From Rhizobium album (GTDB lineage Bacteria > Pseudomonadota > Alphaproteobacteria > Rhizobiales > Rhizobiaceae): a stretch of 64,000 nucleotides of DNA. The position numbers and the translations under genes are program-made. Where the stretch lies: positions 1 through 64,000 of the forward strand of contig NZ_QFBC01000014.1 in NCBI RefSeq assembly GCF_003122325.1. Reading direction: 5' to 3'. Under the pieces are notes generated by a model that worked only from the letters and a program-made list of their open reading frames with translations, had not been told where the DNA came from and did no database searches. Shown in pieces: positions 37,801-45,641 of the stretch. How positions within the stretch are numbered: position 1 is the stretch's first letter; each line of letters starts with the position of its first letter.

Positions 37801-40800
37801 AAATAGAAGTACTCCCGCCCTTTGGGGTTGCGCGCCTTTTCGTTCGCCAGTGGTGTAAGCAAATCAGCCTTTTGAGCGGAACCGATCAACTTCGCCCAAG
37901 CCGCACCCGGATCACCAAGCGTAGCGCTCATGCCGATCATCAACATGGGATCGGAAGGTCGGTTCAGACTGATCCGAGCGGCAAGCCGTTGAAATGTGTA
38001 TCCGACTTGGGCGCCGTGGATATGCGAATAGAGGTGAATTTCGTCAGCGATGAGAACCTTGGGAGGCAGCCAATCCGGGTCGTCGCCAAAGATGCGGCCA
38101 TAGCCCGGATCGTGCATCCACTGATGGAGCGAATCCGTCGTTGGCAGGAAGAATGCGGGAGGTGTGCGCTGCAGCTTTTCCTTAGAACCAATCCATCCGT
38201 CGAAAGACCAGGTGCAGGATGTGCAAGAAATCCGATCTGAATTCGACTTGCCTCCGTCTGCCTTGAGCGTCAAATCCGAAGAGCACTGGGGGCAATTGAA
38301 GAGAGGAAAGCTGAATTCTTGGCCACCGAGATCATTCCATCCAGCAGTGACGTCATAGTCGCGAAGGCTTGTGAATGAGCGGGGAACCTGCGCGATCTGA
38401 ACTCCAAGCGTCAGCAACGGCATCTGGTCTTGGTCGTTGAACTTGGAGAGATAGCTCGCGATGCGCTGTGCTTGATTGGTCGCCAGACGGACCCGCGGAT
38501 AGGCGAGGATCGCACGGACACCACGCTTTCCCGACAGGTAATCGGCGGCGGCGCCGGCGATGAGCGGTAAAATCGCAGCCTCGGTCTTTCCCGAACCGGT
38601 GTCTGCCGCGATCGTCAGGGCGGCTCTTTGGCCTTTGCCCCACAGCCGCGAGATCTCTTCGAGGCTTCGAGCCTGGAAACCCGCAATTTGCGGATCGCGA
38701 CCCCACAGATCTTCCAGCATGGAGAACAGCGCTTCAAGACAGTCCGCGTGGGGCGCAGCGAGTTCGCTCTTGAATGCGTCGATCGTTTTTCTGAGCGAGA
38801 CGTTGCGATCGGGCTTATCGCGATCACGCAGTTCGACTTTGAGGCTGCGGACGAGGAAAGGCCGCTCATCGGCATCATCGTTTTCAAAACGCTGCTTGAC
38901 ATAACGGATTTCACGGGCGAGTTCGGCCATACGAGATCGGATCCTGCCTTCACCGGCCATCATCAGCCAGCCATTGGCCGACAATCTGGGCAAGGCAGCC
39001 GCAACATCCAATCGTGGACGTCCAAGGCTGTCTGCAAGTCCGACTACAGAGGTCCATCCTTCGAACACGCCGAAGTTAATCCGCTTGGCTTCGATATCTT
39101 CCAGTGCGTTGAGCAGCTCGAAGTCGCTGTCGTCCAACTCTGGGGGGGCTTCCAATGGCGTCGAATTATAATCTGACGTTTTGTCGATCCATTCAAGCAG
39201 ACGCGTTGTGCCGGTGACGCGCCAGGCAACAAGTCCCTCCTCTTGGAGTTTGTCGATCTGAGGCCGCAGGCGGTCAGTTCCCTCATCGTCCATCCAGGCG
39301 TAAGGCTTTCGGACATTGTCATAGAATGCCAGCGAGCGCCCGGCCGTATTGCGGGCGATAACGTCCCTCAGCGTTCGACGGACTGTATCGACGTCGATAT
39401 CAAACACTCTTCGGCGCTTCTCGAATGGTTTGGCACGCCAAAAGTGACCATAGGATCCAGGTCGATGCTCGAGGCCGAGATATCCGAGCGCATGAAGTTT
39501 TGCGAGTCCCGGAAGGACATTGTCTTTTCTGGCAAGAGCGCGCTGTATCTTCCCAATCGTCGCACTACCGTGCGGATCCACGAGCGAAACTTGTTGAACT
39601 GCCTGAAACAGAAGGTCGAGGTCGCGCGGAAGATTGTCTTCCTGCGAAGCCTGATCGTCTTCGGTCGGCTCAAACGGTTCGATCGCGGGACTATCTTCGA
39701 AACCGAAAGATCGGATCTCAATCGGGACCCTGGCGCCGACGCCGTCGGCGATCAACGCGGTCCCGCGGATCGGAGCGGTCATGGCGAATTCTCGAAGCAG
39801 CTCCGCCTTATCCATCTGTTCCTGATCTGTAGGAACGGAGTCGAGCAGGCGTCGACCGATGAGGACAACGAGCTTCTTGCGGGCTCGGGTAATCGCGACG
39901 TTGAGGCGCTCCGGAGCAAATATGAAATCAGCTTCGGTGACCGCAAACTCTGGGTCGGAGACGCAATAGGACAAGAAGATCGCGTCCCGCTCTTTTCCCT
40001 GGATCCGGTCTACGGTCTCGACGAAGGCGTCAGCGCGCAATGCTAGAGGCAATCCATTGCGAAGTGCATTGTTTTGCGCGCGATGCGGACTGACAATCGC
40101 CAATCGATCCGACCAGAAGTCCGCGGCTAAGCGACCATTTTGGCTTTCCGGTACAACGCGCTCGGCGAATTTCTCCGTTAGTCGTGAGATCACGCTAACT
40201 TCGAATGGGTTGCTGGTCGCAGCCGTCGGACCTTCGTGCAAGAGGACGACCACCGGGTGGTCGGGGTCGAGAGCGGCGACTTCCCAGTCCTCCAAACCCT
40301 CACGCCAATTCGACCGGTATTCAAGGCGGGCATCCGGGACCGCTGACCGATAAGAGCCAGGGTAGAACTTGTTTTCCGGAAAAGAGGCAAGCGGTTTATT
40401 GAGACGGAACGTCTCGTCGAGCGCGAACTCGGGCACCGCAGCGGATTTCAAGAAGCCGTAGAGCGAGCCGCCGAGCTCGCGTTTCCCCATCGTGATTTCC
40501 CTTCCAGATCGGATGGGGGGTAGCTGCCGGTCGTCCCCAGCCACGATGAGGCGGCCACCGACACGAAGCCCTGCCGTTGCCATAAGACCGTGAGACAACA
40601 CCATCTGCGAAGCTTCGTCGATGCAGACGAGATCGAACAGATCGGAGGTGAAGCCATCTCCGCCTCTTGAGGCAGCGAGCAGCCGGTTAACTGTCCAAAC
40701 CGAGGCGCCAAGCACAAAGGCATCGTCGCCGAGATCGCCAAGGGCTGCGCCGACGGTATCGTTGCTGATGACTTTCCGGTGTTGGACATCATTTCGAAGT

Positions 40801-41216
40801 CCGGCGGCGGGTCCGTTGCCAAAGAAGCGAACGTCAACGCCTCCAGGGCAATGCTCGGCAGTACTTTTGGCAACGGCATCGACGACGTTGCCGATGGCGT
40901 TTCGCGTGAAGGCGGTTACCAGGACCCTGGCCCGAAGTCCGGCCGCCCTTCTTGCATGGATATAGCCCAGGATCAGCCAGTTCAGGAGGTGAGTTTTTCC
41001 CGTTCCCGGCGGACCTAGAATGAGGCCTGTCCTGATCGAAGCAAGTCCCTCCCACGCTGCAATTTGAGCTGGCCGTAACGGGTAATGACCATCCTTGGAC
41101 AGATTTGGTATGGTGAAGTCCCTCAGGCCGGCAAGCCAGACGTCGGCATCATCGGCATCTTGCGCGAACGCTGCCGGGTCGCGCAGGAATGAAAGCGTTT
41201 GGCTCCGAATGTTCAC
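34881..41216 (-). CDS. Giant SF1-SF2 fused helicase with DUF1998-like end (DpdJ-like)
   Basis: The 2111-aa protein joins two helicases. Residues 45-460 are an Upf1/Dna2-like SF1 module: GPPGTGKT (68-75), CIDEAS (198-203), AGDDRQLPPI (227-236), DRIQGKERD (404-412), NVAITRARKK (440-449). Residues about 830-1500 are an SF2 module: ADTGSGKTE (872-880), ADEIH (1058-1062), GMSAT (1096-1100), QRKGRGGRGAD, with an inserted zinc ribbon CPQC...CTSC (976-1002). A later CCGEPDGCDAF segment and the C-terminal CFDGCRACVHQPS resemble DUF1998 helicases such as DrmB and DpdJ. The start is GTG, overlapping the nuclease stop (GTGA). It is probably the motor of the restriction arm. Confidence 0.78.
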   Translation of the reverse strand: MNIRSQTLSFLRDPAAFAQDADDADVWLAGLRDFTIPNLSKDGHYPLRPAQIAAWEGLASIRTGLILGPPGTGKTHLLNWLILGYIHARRAAGLRARVLVTAFTRNAIGNVVDAVAKSTAEHCPGGVDVRFFGNGPAAGLRNDVQHRKVISNDTVGAALGDLGDDAFVLGASVWTVNRLLAASRGGDGFTSDLFDLVCIDEASQMVLSHGLMATAGLRVGGRLIVAGDDRQLPPIRSGREITMGKRELGGSLYGFLKSAAVPEFALDETFRLNKPLASFPENKFYPGSYRSAVPDARLEYRSNWREGLEDWEVAALDPDHPVVVLLHEGPTAATSNPFEVSVISRLTEKFAERVVPESQNGRLAADFWSDRLAIVSPHRAQNNALRNGLPLALRADAFVETVDRIQGKERDAIFLSYCVSDPEFAVTEADFIFAPERLNVAITRARKKLVVLIGRRLLDSVPTDQEQMDKAELLREFAMTAPIRGTALIADGVGARVPIEIRSFGFEDSPAIEPFEPTEDDQASQEDNLPRDLDLLFQAVQQVSLVDPHGSATIGKIQRALARKDNVLPGLAKLHALGYLGLEHRPGSYGHFWRAKPFEKRRRVFDIDVDTVRRTLRDVIARNTAGRSLAFYDNVRKPYAWMDDEGTDRLRPQIDKLQEEGLVAWRVTGTTRLLEWIDKTSDYNSTPLEAPPELDDSDFELLNALEDIEAKRINFGVFEGWTSVVGLADSLGRPRLDVAAALPRLSANGWLMMAGEGRIRSRMAELAREIRYVKQRFENDDADERPFLVRSLKVELRDRDKPDRNVSLRKTIDAFKSELAAPHADCLEALFSMLEDLWGRDPQIAGFQARSLEEISRLWGKGQRAALTIAADTGSGKTEAAILPLIAGAAADYLSGKRGVRAILAYPRVRLATNQAQRIASYLSKFNDQDQMPLLTLGVQIAQVPRSFTSLRDYDVTAGWNDLGGQEFSFPLFNCPQCSSDLTLKADGGKSNSDRISCTSCTWSFDGWIGSKEKLQRTPPAFFLPTTDSLHQWMHDPGYGRIFGDDPDWLPPKVLIADEIHLYSHIHGAQVGYTFQRLAARISLNRPSDPMLMIGMSATLGDPGAAWAKLIGSAQKADLLTPLANEKARNPKGREYFYFVQPEVESRGKDIAGASTSIQSIMCLSHGMRRRTGKAGGFRSLVFLDSIDKVRRLHAAYQDAENQALAKLRIAEFPDDSVTGNERTACCGEPDGCDAFRNGECWYFAANDQAQTSAGGRKVPGSPLSVANQPVFSGSTGRIETLIRSSDIVFTTSSLEVGYDDPDITMVYQHYSPANLASFVQRKGRGGRGADDRPTTAVTLSIYSNRDTWWFRKPREMIEPTGFETPMNPGNFFVRRGHVLAATLDALSRYQRQQGIPINYWNPPPEAMETASQFVEAIFGEHAWRQFEQGSLSTLWDAAIAKIKDRHRNDEARDLRARCEWIPDLLFDTINLPRIVVNVAGKEERPEDVTIGLTTLAPGNASRRYDGTDVVWIPPVNGNEPWFSPADYDAGYRSKPFGEDAKEWLDRLPDDANGLLKDLAPDYFRPGRVTAARLGQMFGATWQSDWSIDGAIARISPAGTDKAKRVRHDSRSSLRGFPIIKKQDSSARSLDAGPLTPWIDQVQFFQGDGMGGQRTGLALAKVYWGADAETKLEDLRLDPVAFTQTFTAPDDQRPMLHGYHVQTEGVSLRLNAAAVDRAVDAELTALDHDEKLKRWRSGQMLRFLIESKATFAGVNSYEAMRGAEIMVSAAADPDLRRKVARLRTFWGDKALRELFEETRTTLLSQHPLLSVQRVNAVATSLSDQRFQKIFQEALSAVSDPAVFRRYLKSLLIHSLTNRIKAAFSQFGGGDERRVIAHARLPIQFKEAQDLEITICEAGAFGDGTARSFVANFPEFQREWVNGFGRCPNAEEDAAFQRFLDNRRHHLAWRELDPNDPTSLAAISTALELGDTPVPSSILRVLFGTETIGSERFSLYDLSDAVQQIEAGFIAQSQRRPTVWELASAAVRQARQEPEGDLGRLLVCYEGLEDAVLEEALSPEGRLTDQVARLNGTLCFDGCRACVHQPSDMMGDNMVESSTSRTMLQRFLCTEA

Positions 41217-43519
41217 ACTGAATCTCCTGCAGCGAGATAGCTGAGAAAGCGAGCGGCCTTATCGGTGTTGACGTCGAAAAACGCCTTATCGACGAACCAA
41301 TTGCTGCGGCCGTTTTTCTGGATAAGGCCTTGAAAAAGCGGGCCGTCGAAGACCGTGCGATCCATATCCAAATGCAGAATGCCAGGCTGTGGCGCCACTC
41401 CATTTGCCGGTGGCCTGATGCGACAGGAAAAAGCCGGCCATAACTGGGGGTTCAGCCGGTTGTCAGGATCGTCGTCGGTAAGGATCAGGCCAAATTCACC
41501 GGCGTGGAGTTCGGCGTTTTGGCTTTCGACCGGCACGTCAAACTGCATAAACACCCTGCCGCCGCGTTTTTGAGAATCCCGGAAAAACAGGTTCGCAAAG
41601 CATTTTCCGGAATCCCGGCGCCGCTCGGCCGGCTTTGCCAAGTTGATCAGGGCGTCCAGCATGCCGGCGCGATTTTCAAGCAATTCGCAGGCGAGAAGTA
41701 CGTCCAGGTCGACGGCATTTAATGGATCGAAGGTCGCCTGAAACCGGAAAGGTCTTTTCGATAGGCGCAAGAGCGCTTTTCCATTGGTTGCTGCCTCGCG
41801 GTTTTGCAGCAAAATCCATTCAGTCAATGCCTGCACCGCAGACAACCGGTCAGCGACGTCTCTGCGCACATCTTCAAACGAGGTCCTTATCTCACCGTTT
41901 TCCCGCAGATCGCGGATGACGTCGATTGATAAAAGCGATGAGAAAGGCCGTTCGAACGCCTTTAAAGGACGATAAGCGCGCGGATCTTCGTTGCCAAAGA
42001 CAGCTTGTGAGACCTGCCGAAGGTCATAAGCAACGCTGACCGGGAGGGCCCAGAGTTGCTCCAGAACGGTCCGTAGCGCTGTCGCCGGCAGATGATGTAC
42101 GCCTCGAAACTCTGGTTCCGGGACGAGGTCGTCCGGTGGAAAAAGTCGCACGAGGTGAAGAAGGCCGGTTCTGATCCGATCGTCGTCTAGATGGCGACCG
42201 ATCGCCGCTTGCAAATTGATGACTTCAGAGGGCTCATAAAACAATATATGCGCGTAGACCGCCTGTCCGTCGTCCCCATCTATGGATGCGTTGTGTGCGT
42301 CGATTGCTGTGAGATCGCTGATCAGCGCGGTCAGCACGTCGACGATCGCCGTGATTTCATCACGCGACTCTCCCGATCGGACAACCTTGACGAGGTCGGA
42401 TTTTATGATGCCATTGTCGACGCGGCGGTAACCGAGAGACGCAATTCGGTCATCGACCGGATCATGATCAACGGAAACGATCAAGGCGGCGTTTATCCGG
42501 GGTGGCATGAGGTAGGTGTTTTGTTCCTCAGTCCGAAGGATTGCCCCTTGCGACAGAGATGCTGCTCGGTCGACGAGCAATCCTGCTCGTCTCGAAAGAG
42601 ACCAACTGATGCCAGGAGCTTGGGCCAGTCCTTTTGCCGTCGCGAGTTGTCCTACCGACGTCACCCCAAGGCGCTGCAGGGACCGCTTAGCCTCATGTGT
42701 CAGACCCGCGACCGCCGATACGTCCCGAGAATAGGCAGGGTTCTTCTCATCGATCGCTGAACGACAGTGTTCGAGAAAGTTGCACTGTTCGCATTTGAAG
42801 TAGACGTGAAACTGTGTCTGGTCGACGCCCGATCCGACCTGTTTCGATGCGATCTCAGGCAAGTGTTTCGCACAGAACTCATCGACCAGTCGGACGTAGG
42901 GATCGAGCGCAAACTCTTCTACGTCCCATTGATCCGAATTCGCGGAGCCTTCGTCCTTGATGCGCCAGATCTCTCCAGTCATGCCGACTGAGGTGTCTGA
43001 AATCTTCATCTCGTCGAGGAGAGATTTTAAAACTCTTGCATAGAAAGCGACTTGGGTCTTGTGAAAGGCCGTTGCGCGACGCGTCGCCTTGACGTCAATG
43101 ATTGTCAGTTCAAATTGACCTGGTTTTTCCTTGGAAGGCGAACGTCGTATCAGATCTGCGAGATTCCTATTGAGAAAAAGCCCCGTGCCGTCCAGAAAGT
43201 GAACTGGTGCGTTTGGTCTCAGGTTGATTTGAGCAGCATAGGTTTCTGGACGCTTCCCTTTTAGAAATGCGCCGGTGAGCGCTTCACTGAGGGCATTGTC
43301 TCCTGCCGCGGGCCGCAAGACCTTCGTGTCGCGCGCAAGTCGTTTTACAACGCGGTCTTCAAACTGATTCCCCAGGATCGCCCAACGTTGCTCCCGGACA
43401 TCACGGACGATCGGGATCGCGGCCAACTCAATATCGGACGAGAGCTCGTATCTGACCTTGCGCTCACACCGATATTGAAACCATGACTTGATCGTCGAGG
43501 CGCTAAAACCTTTCGCCAT
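41213..43519 (-). CDS. Cas4/RecB-like iron-sulfur nuclease with C-terminal domain
   Basis: The start is ATG 43517-43519. The 768-aa protein has an N-terminal PD-(D/E)XK nuclease: Glu54 in GNQFED, an acid near 122, the core IIDVK (140-144) and the QVAFY helix motif (156-160). Cys18 plus C243-x2-C246-x5-C252 reproduces the one-plus-three cysteine pattern of Cas4/AddB iron-sulfur nucleases. A helix-hairpin-helix-like segment follows (SAVAGLTHEAKRSLQRLGV). The rest (about 320-768) has no motif I can name. Coupling to the giant helicase by a GTGA overlap suggests a helicase-nuclease pair acting on unmodified DNA. Confidence 0.75.
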   Translation of the reverse strand: MAKGFSASTIKSWFQYRCERKVRYELSSDIELAAIPIVRDVREQRWAILGNQFEDRVVKRLARDTKVLRPAAGDNALSEALTGAFLKGKRPETYAAQINLRPNAPVHFLDGTGLFLNRNLADLIRRSPSKEKPGQFELTIIDVKATRRATAFHKTQVAFYARVLKSLLDEMKISDTSVGMTGEIWRIKDEGSANSDQWDVEEFALDPYVRLVDEFCAKHLPEIASKQVGSGVDQTQFHVYFKCEQCNFLEHCRSAIDEKNPAYSRDVSAVAGLTHEAKRSLQRLGVTSVGQLATAKGLAQAPGISWSLSRRAGLLVDRAASLSQGAILRTEEQNTYLMPPRINAALIVSVDHDPVDDRIASLGYRRVDNGIIKSDLVKVVRSGESRDEITAIVDVLTALISDLTAIDAHNASIDGDDGQAVYAHILFYEPSEVINLQAAIGRHLDDDRIRTGLLHLVRLFPPDDLVPEPEFRGVHHLPATALRTVLEQLWALPVSVAYDLRQVSQAVFGNEDPRAYRPLKAFERPFSSLLSIDVIRDLRENGEIRTSFEDVRRDVADRLSAVQALTEWILLQNREAATNGKALLRLSKRPFRFQATFDPLNAVDLDVLLACELLENRAGMLDALINLAKPAERRRDSGKCFANLFFRDSQKRGGRVFMQFDVPVESQNAELHAGEFGLILTDDDPDNRLNPQLWPAFSCRIRPPANGVAPQPGILHLDMDRTVFDGPLFQGLIQKNGRSNWFVDKAFFDVNTDKAARFLSYLAAGDSV

Positions 43520-43789
43520 GCTCAACCCGTGCTTGCGATTCGAACCAGTTATCGAACGATGGCGGGCTTGACGCCATATCGCAAGCTCTTGGTTTCATTA
43601 CCGGATCTGTTCACTGTGATGAACCGGCGATCAACTAAGAATGGTATATCTCACTTCACATCAAGTATGTCCAAAAATTCAAAAGGTATATTCGTATGAA
43701 GCGAATTGACAGATATACCGACGGCCATTACAAATCGACCACGTCGACATATGGGATAGACCTGTTGTGCGGCGAGTAAGGAGGTCGTC

Positions 43790-43819
43790 ATGAAATTATT
43801 AGCTAAGCCGGTCGCCTAA
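43790..43819 (+). CDS. Nine-codon leader ORF upstream of the DndB-like gene
   Basis: ATG followed by eight codons and TAA encodes MKLLAKPVA. A consensus AAGGAGG lies 5 bases before the ATG, the strongest ribosome binding site in this part of the window. It is followed 41 bases later by a stable hairpin and 109 bases later by the DndB-like start. Translation of such a mini-ORF could control the hairpin. The peptide itself need not have a function. Confidence 0.45.
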   Translation: MKLLAKPVA

Positions 43820-43860
43820 GAACGCGCAGCGGTGGCCGGAGGATGTCGCGCAACGAGAGA

Positions 43861-43891
43861 GGCCGAGGACAGCTCCACACTGTTCTCGGCC
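43861..43891 (+). promoter_or_regulatory. Hairpin in the leader of the DndB-like gene
   Basis: GGCCGAGGACAG and CTGTTCTCGGCC pair over 12 positions with one mismatch around a 7-base loop. It ends 37 bases before the DndB-like start and is followed by CGCAAAAATG, not by T residues. It could be an attenuator, an mRNA stabiliser or a protein site. Confidence 0.5.
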
Positions 43892-43928
43892 CGCAAAAAT
43901 GCACCTTCATGAAAGGAACCTCTACATC

Positions 43929-45134
43929 ATGGCGATTAAGATACCCGTCGTCAAGGGAAGGACACTCTCTACTGAATACTGGCTGGGGAGCCTGTCGTTT
44001 TCCGCAATCTCGAAATATGTGAAACTGCCGGAAAACACCGACTGGGATGATGTCTTCGGTGGCAAAGGCGGCCAGGAAGCCCAGCGCAAACTCGCGAAAA
44101 CCCGCGTCACAAACGAAATCGTCCCCTACCTCCTGAACAGCGACGATGCCTTTTTCTCGTCGCTGGCGCTGATCCTCGTCCCATCGACCGGCGATCCGCT
44201 CAAGGAAGGGTCGGACTACGAGTTCAAGCCGATTTCCGCCGACGGCAAGATTGGCGAACTCTTCATTGACGAAAGTGTCGATATGTTTCCGGCAGACGGC
44301 CAGCACCGGGCCGCTGCCATCATCGACGCTCTCCGACAGGATCGCGGCAGAATGACACCTCAAGAGGTCCCTGTTGTCCTCTTGCCATATGTCGACAAGG
44401 ACAAGCTTCGCCAGCATTTCAGCGATCTCAATCTGAATGCCAAGCCGGTTTCCCAGTCGATCGGCTATGCTTTTGAAAGTCGTGATCCGATTGTCATCGT
44501 CACGAAGCGGATCATGAAAGATGTGCCGCTTTTCGAAAAGCGCGTAAACGAACTCTCCAACTCCCTGGCCAAGAAATCTCCTGACGTCATCACGATGGGG
44601 ACCTTGGTTCAGGCGCACCACATCCTCCTCGAAGCGCTCTATGGTTCGAAATACAAGGATGAAGCTGAGATCACCGATCTCCGCCAGATCGACCCCGCAG
44701 ACGAGCGCGTCGGTGCCGTGGCCGAGAAACTGCGCGACGTCTGGGAAGTCGTCATCGACAACATCCCGGAATGGGATCTGCTGATGAACGGCAAGGTTTC
44801 GGCTCGCGAATTGCGCGAGGGCGACGAGGCAAAAGGAACGACGGGTTTTGTCTTCGCTTTCGGTCTGGGGTGGCAAGCGATTGCCACAGCCGCGGCGGCT
44901 CTCATCAAGGACGAACGGGACGATTGGTCTGAGGACCTTGCCCATTGCCTGCGAGCAGTCGATTGGAGCAAGGGCGGGCACTGGCACGGCATCGCGATGG
45001 TCGGTGAGCGCGTCAACAATACCGGACCGGGCATCAAAGCCACGGCCGGTTACATCCTTCGAACAGGTGGCCTTGGCTCCGAAGGCGGCGAGGTCGGTGC
45101 CCTGGTCAGCGCCGCGCCCGACGACGCCAAATAA
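43929..45134 (+). CDS. DndB-like DGQHR-domain protein
   Basis: The start is taken at ATG 43929 (MAIKIPVVKGRTL), preceded by AAAGGAA; an upstream ATG at 43899 would add ten residues. The 401-aa protein carries the hallmark FPADGQHRAAAIIDAL (about residue 120) and SDLNLNAKPVSQSI (about 170), typical of DndB. In phosphorothioate systems DndB is a transcriptional repressor, and DGQHR proteins also act as DpdB partners of DpdA. No dndCDE genes are present. Because it stands alone between the restriction arm and the modification operon behind an elaborate leader, I favour a regulatory role. That is inference. Confidence 0.72.
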   Translation: MAIKIPVVKGRTLSTEYWLGSLSFSAISKYVKLPENTDWDDVFGGKGGQEAQRKLAKTRVTNEIVPYLLNSDDAFFSSLALILVPSTGDPLKEGSDYEFKPISADGKIGELFIDESVDMFPADGQHRAAAIIDALRQDRGRMTPQEVPVVLLPYVDKDKLRQHFSDLNLNAKPVSQSIGYAFESRDPIVIVTKRIMKDVPLFEKRVNELSNSLAKKSPDVITMGTLVQAHHILLEALYGSKYKDEAEITDLRQIDPADERVGAVAEKLRDVWEVVIDNIPEWDLLMNGKVSARELREGDEAKGTTGFVFAFGLGWQAIATAAAALIKDERDDWSEDLAHCLRAVDWSKGGHWHGIAMVGERVNNTGPGIKATAGYILRTGGLGSEGGEVGALVSAAPDDAK

Positions 45135-45159
45135 GATCGTAGCCTAATGACTAAGGAGA

Positions 45160-45182
45160 GGGGCGGCTTGACCGCCCCTTTT
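45160..45182 (+). terminator. Rho-independent terminator after the DndB-like gene
   Basis: GGGGCGG-CTTGA-CCGCCCC followed by TTTT, 25 bases past the stop. This is a standard terminator, making the DndB-like gene a single-gene transcript. Confidence 0.85.
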
Positions 45183-45212
45183 CGTGACTGGAGCGGGTCG
45201 TGAGCCGAGGTC

Positions 45213-45256
45213 AACGGCGATTTTCCCGCTTCGCTCCCGCCATCAAAATCGCCGTT
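45213..45256. repeat. 12-bp inverted repeat before the DUF736 gene
   Basis: AACGGCGATTTT and AAAATCGCCGTT form a perfect 12-bp inverted repeat around a 20-base GC-rich loop, 85 bases upstream of the DUF736 start. It may be a regulatory site or a short structured repeat. Confidence 0.45.
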
Positions 45257-45341
45257 TCCCGCTGCGCGGTGACATCTGCCCCCGCCCACTCCTCACCGGA
45301 ACCTGTCGCCCCGCATGGTGCGGGGGAGAAGGAGACGGAAT

Positions 45342-45641
45342 ATGGGAACGATAGGGACATTCAAGAAGGACGGTGGGACATATGAAGGGGTGATCGAGAG
45401 CATCACCAGCGCCGCCCTACCGGCGCGGATTGTGCCAGTGCAATCGAAACCGAACGCCGAGGCGCCAGATTATCGAGTCTACCGTGGCAAATCGGAGGTT
45501 GGCGCCGCGTGGCGCAAGAAAACCCGGTCTGGCGATAGATACCTGCTTGTCACTCTCGACGATCCAGCCTTCGCACATCCGATTCAATGCAGATTGACGC
45601 GTGTTGAAGAGGACTATGTCCTGTTCTGGACCCGTAAATAG
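45342..45641 (+). CDS. DUF736 family protein
   Basis: The ATG at 45342 follows GGAGACGGAAT; an in-frame start at 45315 has no ribosome binding site. The 99-aa protein opens with MGTIGTFKKDGGTYEGVIES, continues with DYRVYRGKSEVGAAWRKKT and ends YLLVTLDDPAFAHPIQCRL, the standard DUF736 layout. Such genes are common on rhizobial plasmids and integrative elements, next to conjugation or anti-restriction genes; the function is unknown. Its 3' end overlaps the convergent HAD gene by 28 bases. Its presence suggests the island travels, or once travelled, on a plasmid or integrative element. Confidence 0.85.
   Translation: MGTIGTFKKDGGTYEGVIESITSAALPARIVPVQSKPNAEAPDYRVYRGKSEVGAAWRKKTRSGDRYLLVTLDDPAFAHPIQCRLTRVEEDYVLFWTRK

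Larger units (their letters stand above)
43520..43928. promoter_or_regulatory. Divergent control region with leader ORF and hairpin
   Basis: These 409 bases separate the nuclease-helicase operon from the DndB-like gene and must hold promoters for both. The left 200 bases are AT-rich (for example TGGTATATCTCAC and AAAGGTATATTCGTATG, which share GGTATAT). The right part carries a nine-codon leader ORF and a 12-bp hairpin before the DndB-like start, listed separately. No single -35/-10 pair stands out. Confidence 0.5.

Noticed and set aside
39243-40046. Plus-strand ORF of 267 codons within the giant helicase gene
   Set aside because: It is antisense to the SF1 helicase and linker region, with no motif or start signal of its own.
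34881-41216. DISARM or BREX system
   Set aside because: The DUF1998-like helicase recalls DrmB, but there is no DNA methyltransferase, PglX, PglZ, BrxC or PLD-type DrmC nearby, while Que and DpdA genes are.
43929-45134. Phosphorothioate (Dnd) modification system
   Set aside because: One DndB-like protein is present, but no cysteine desulfurase, DndC, DndD or DndE genes are in the window, so the system is better read as Dpd-like.
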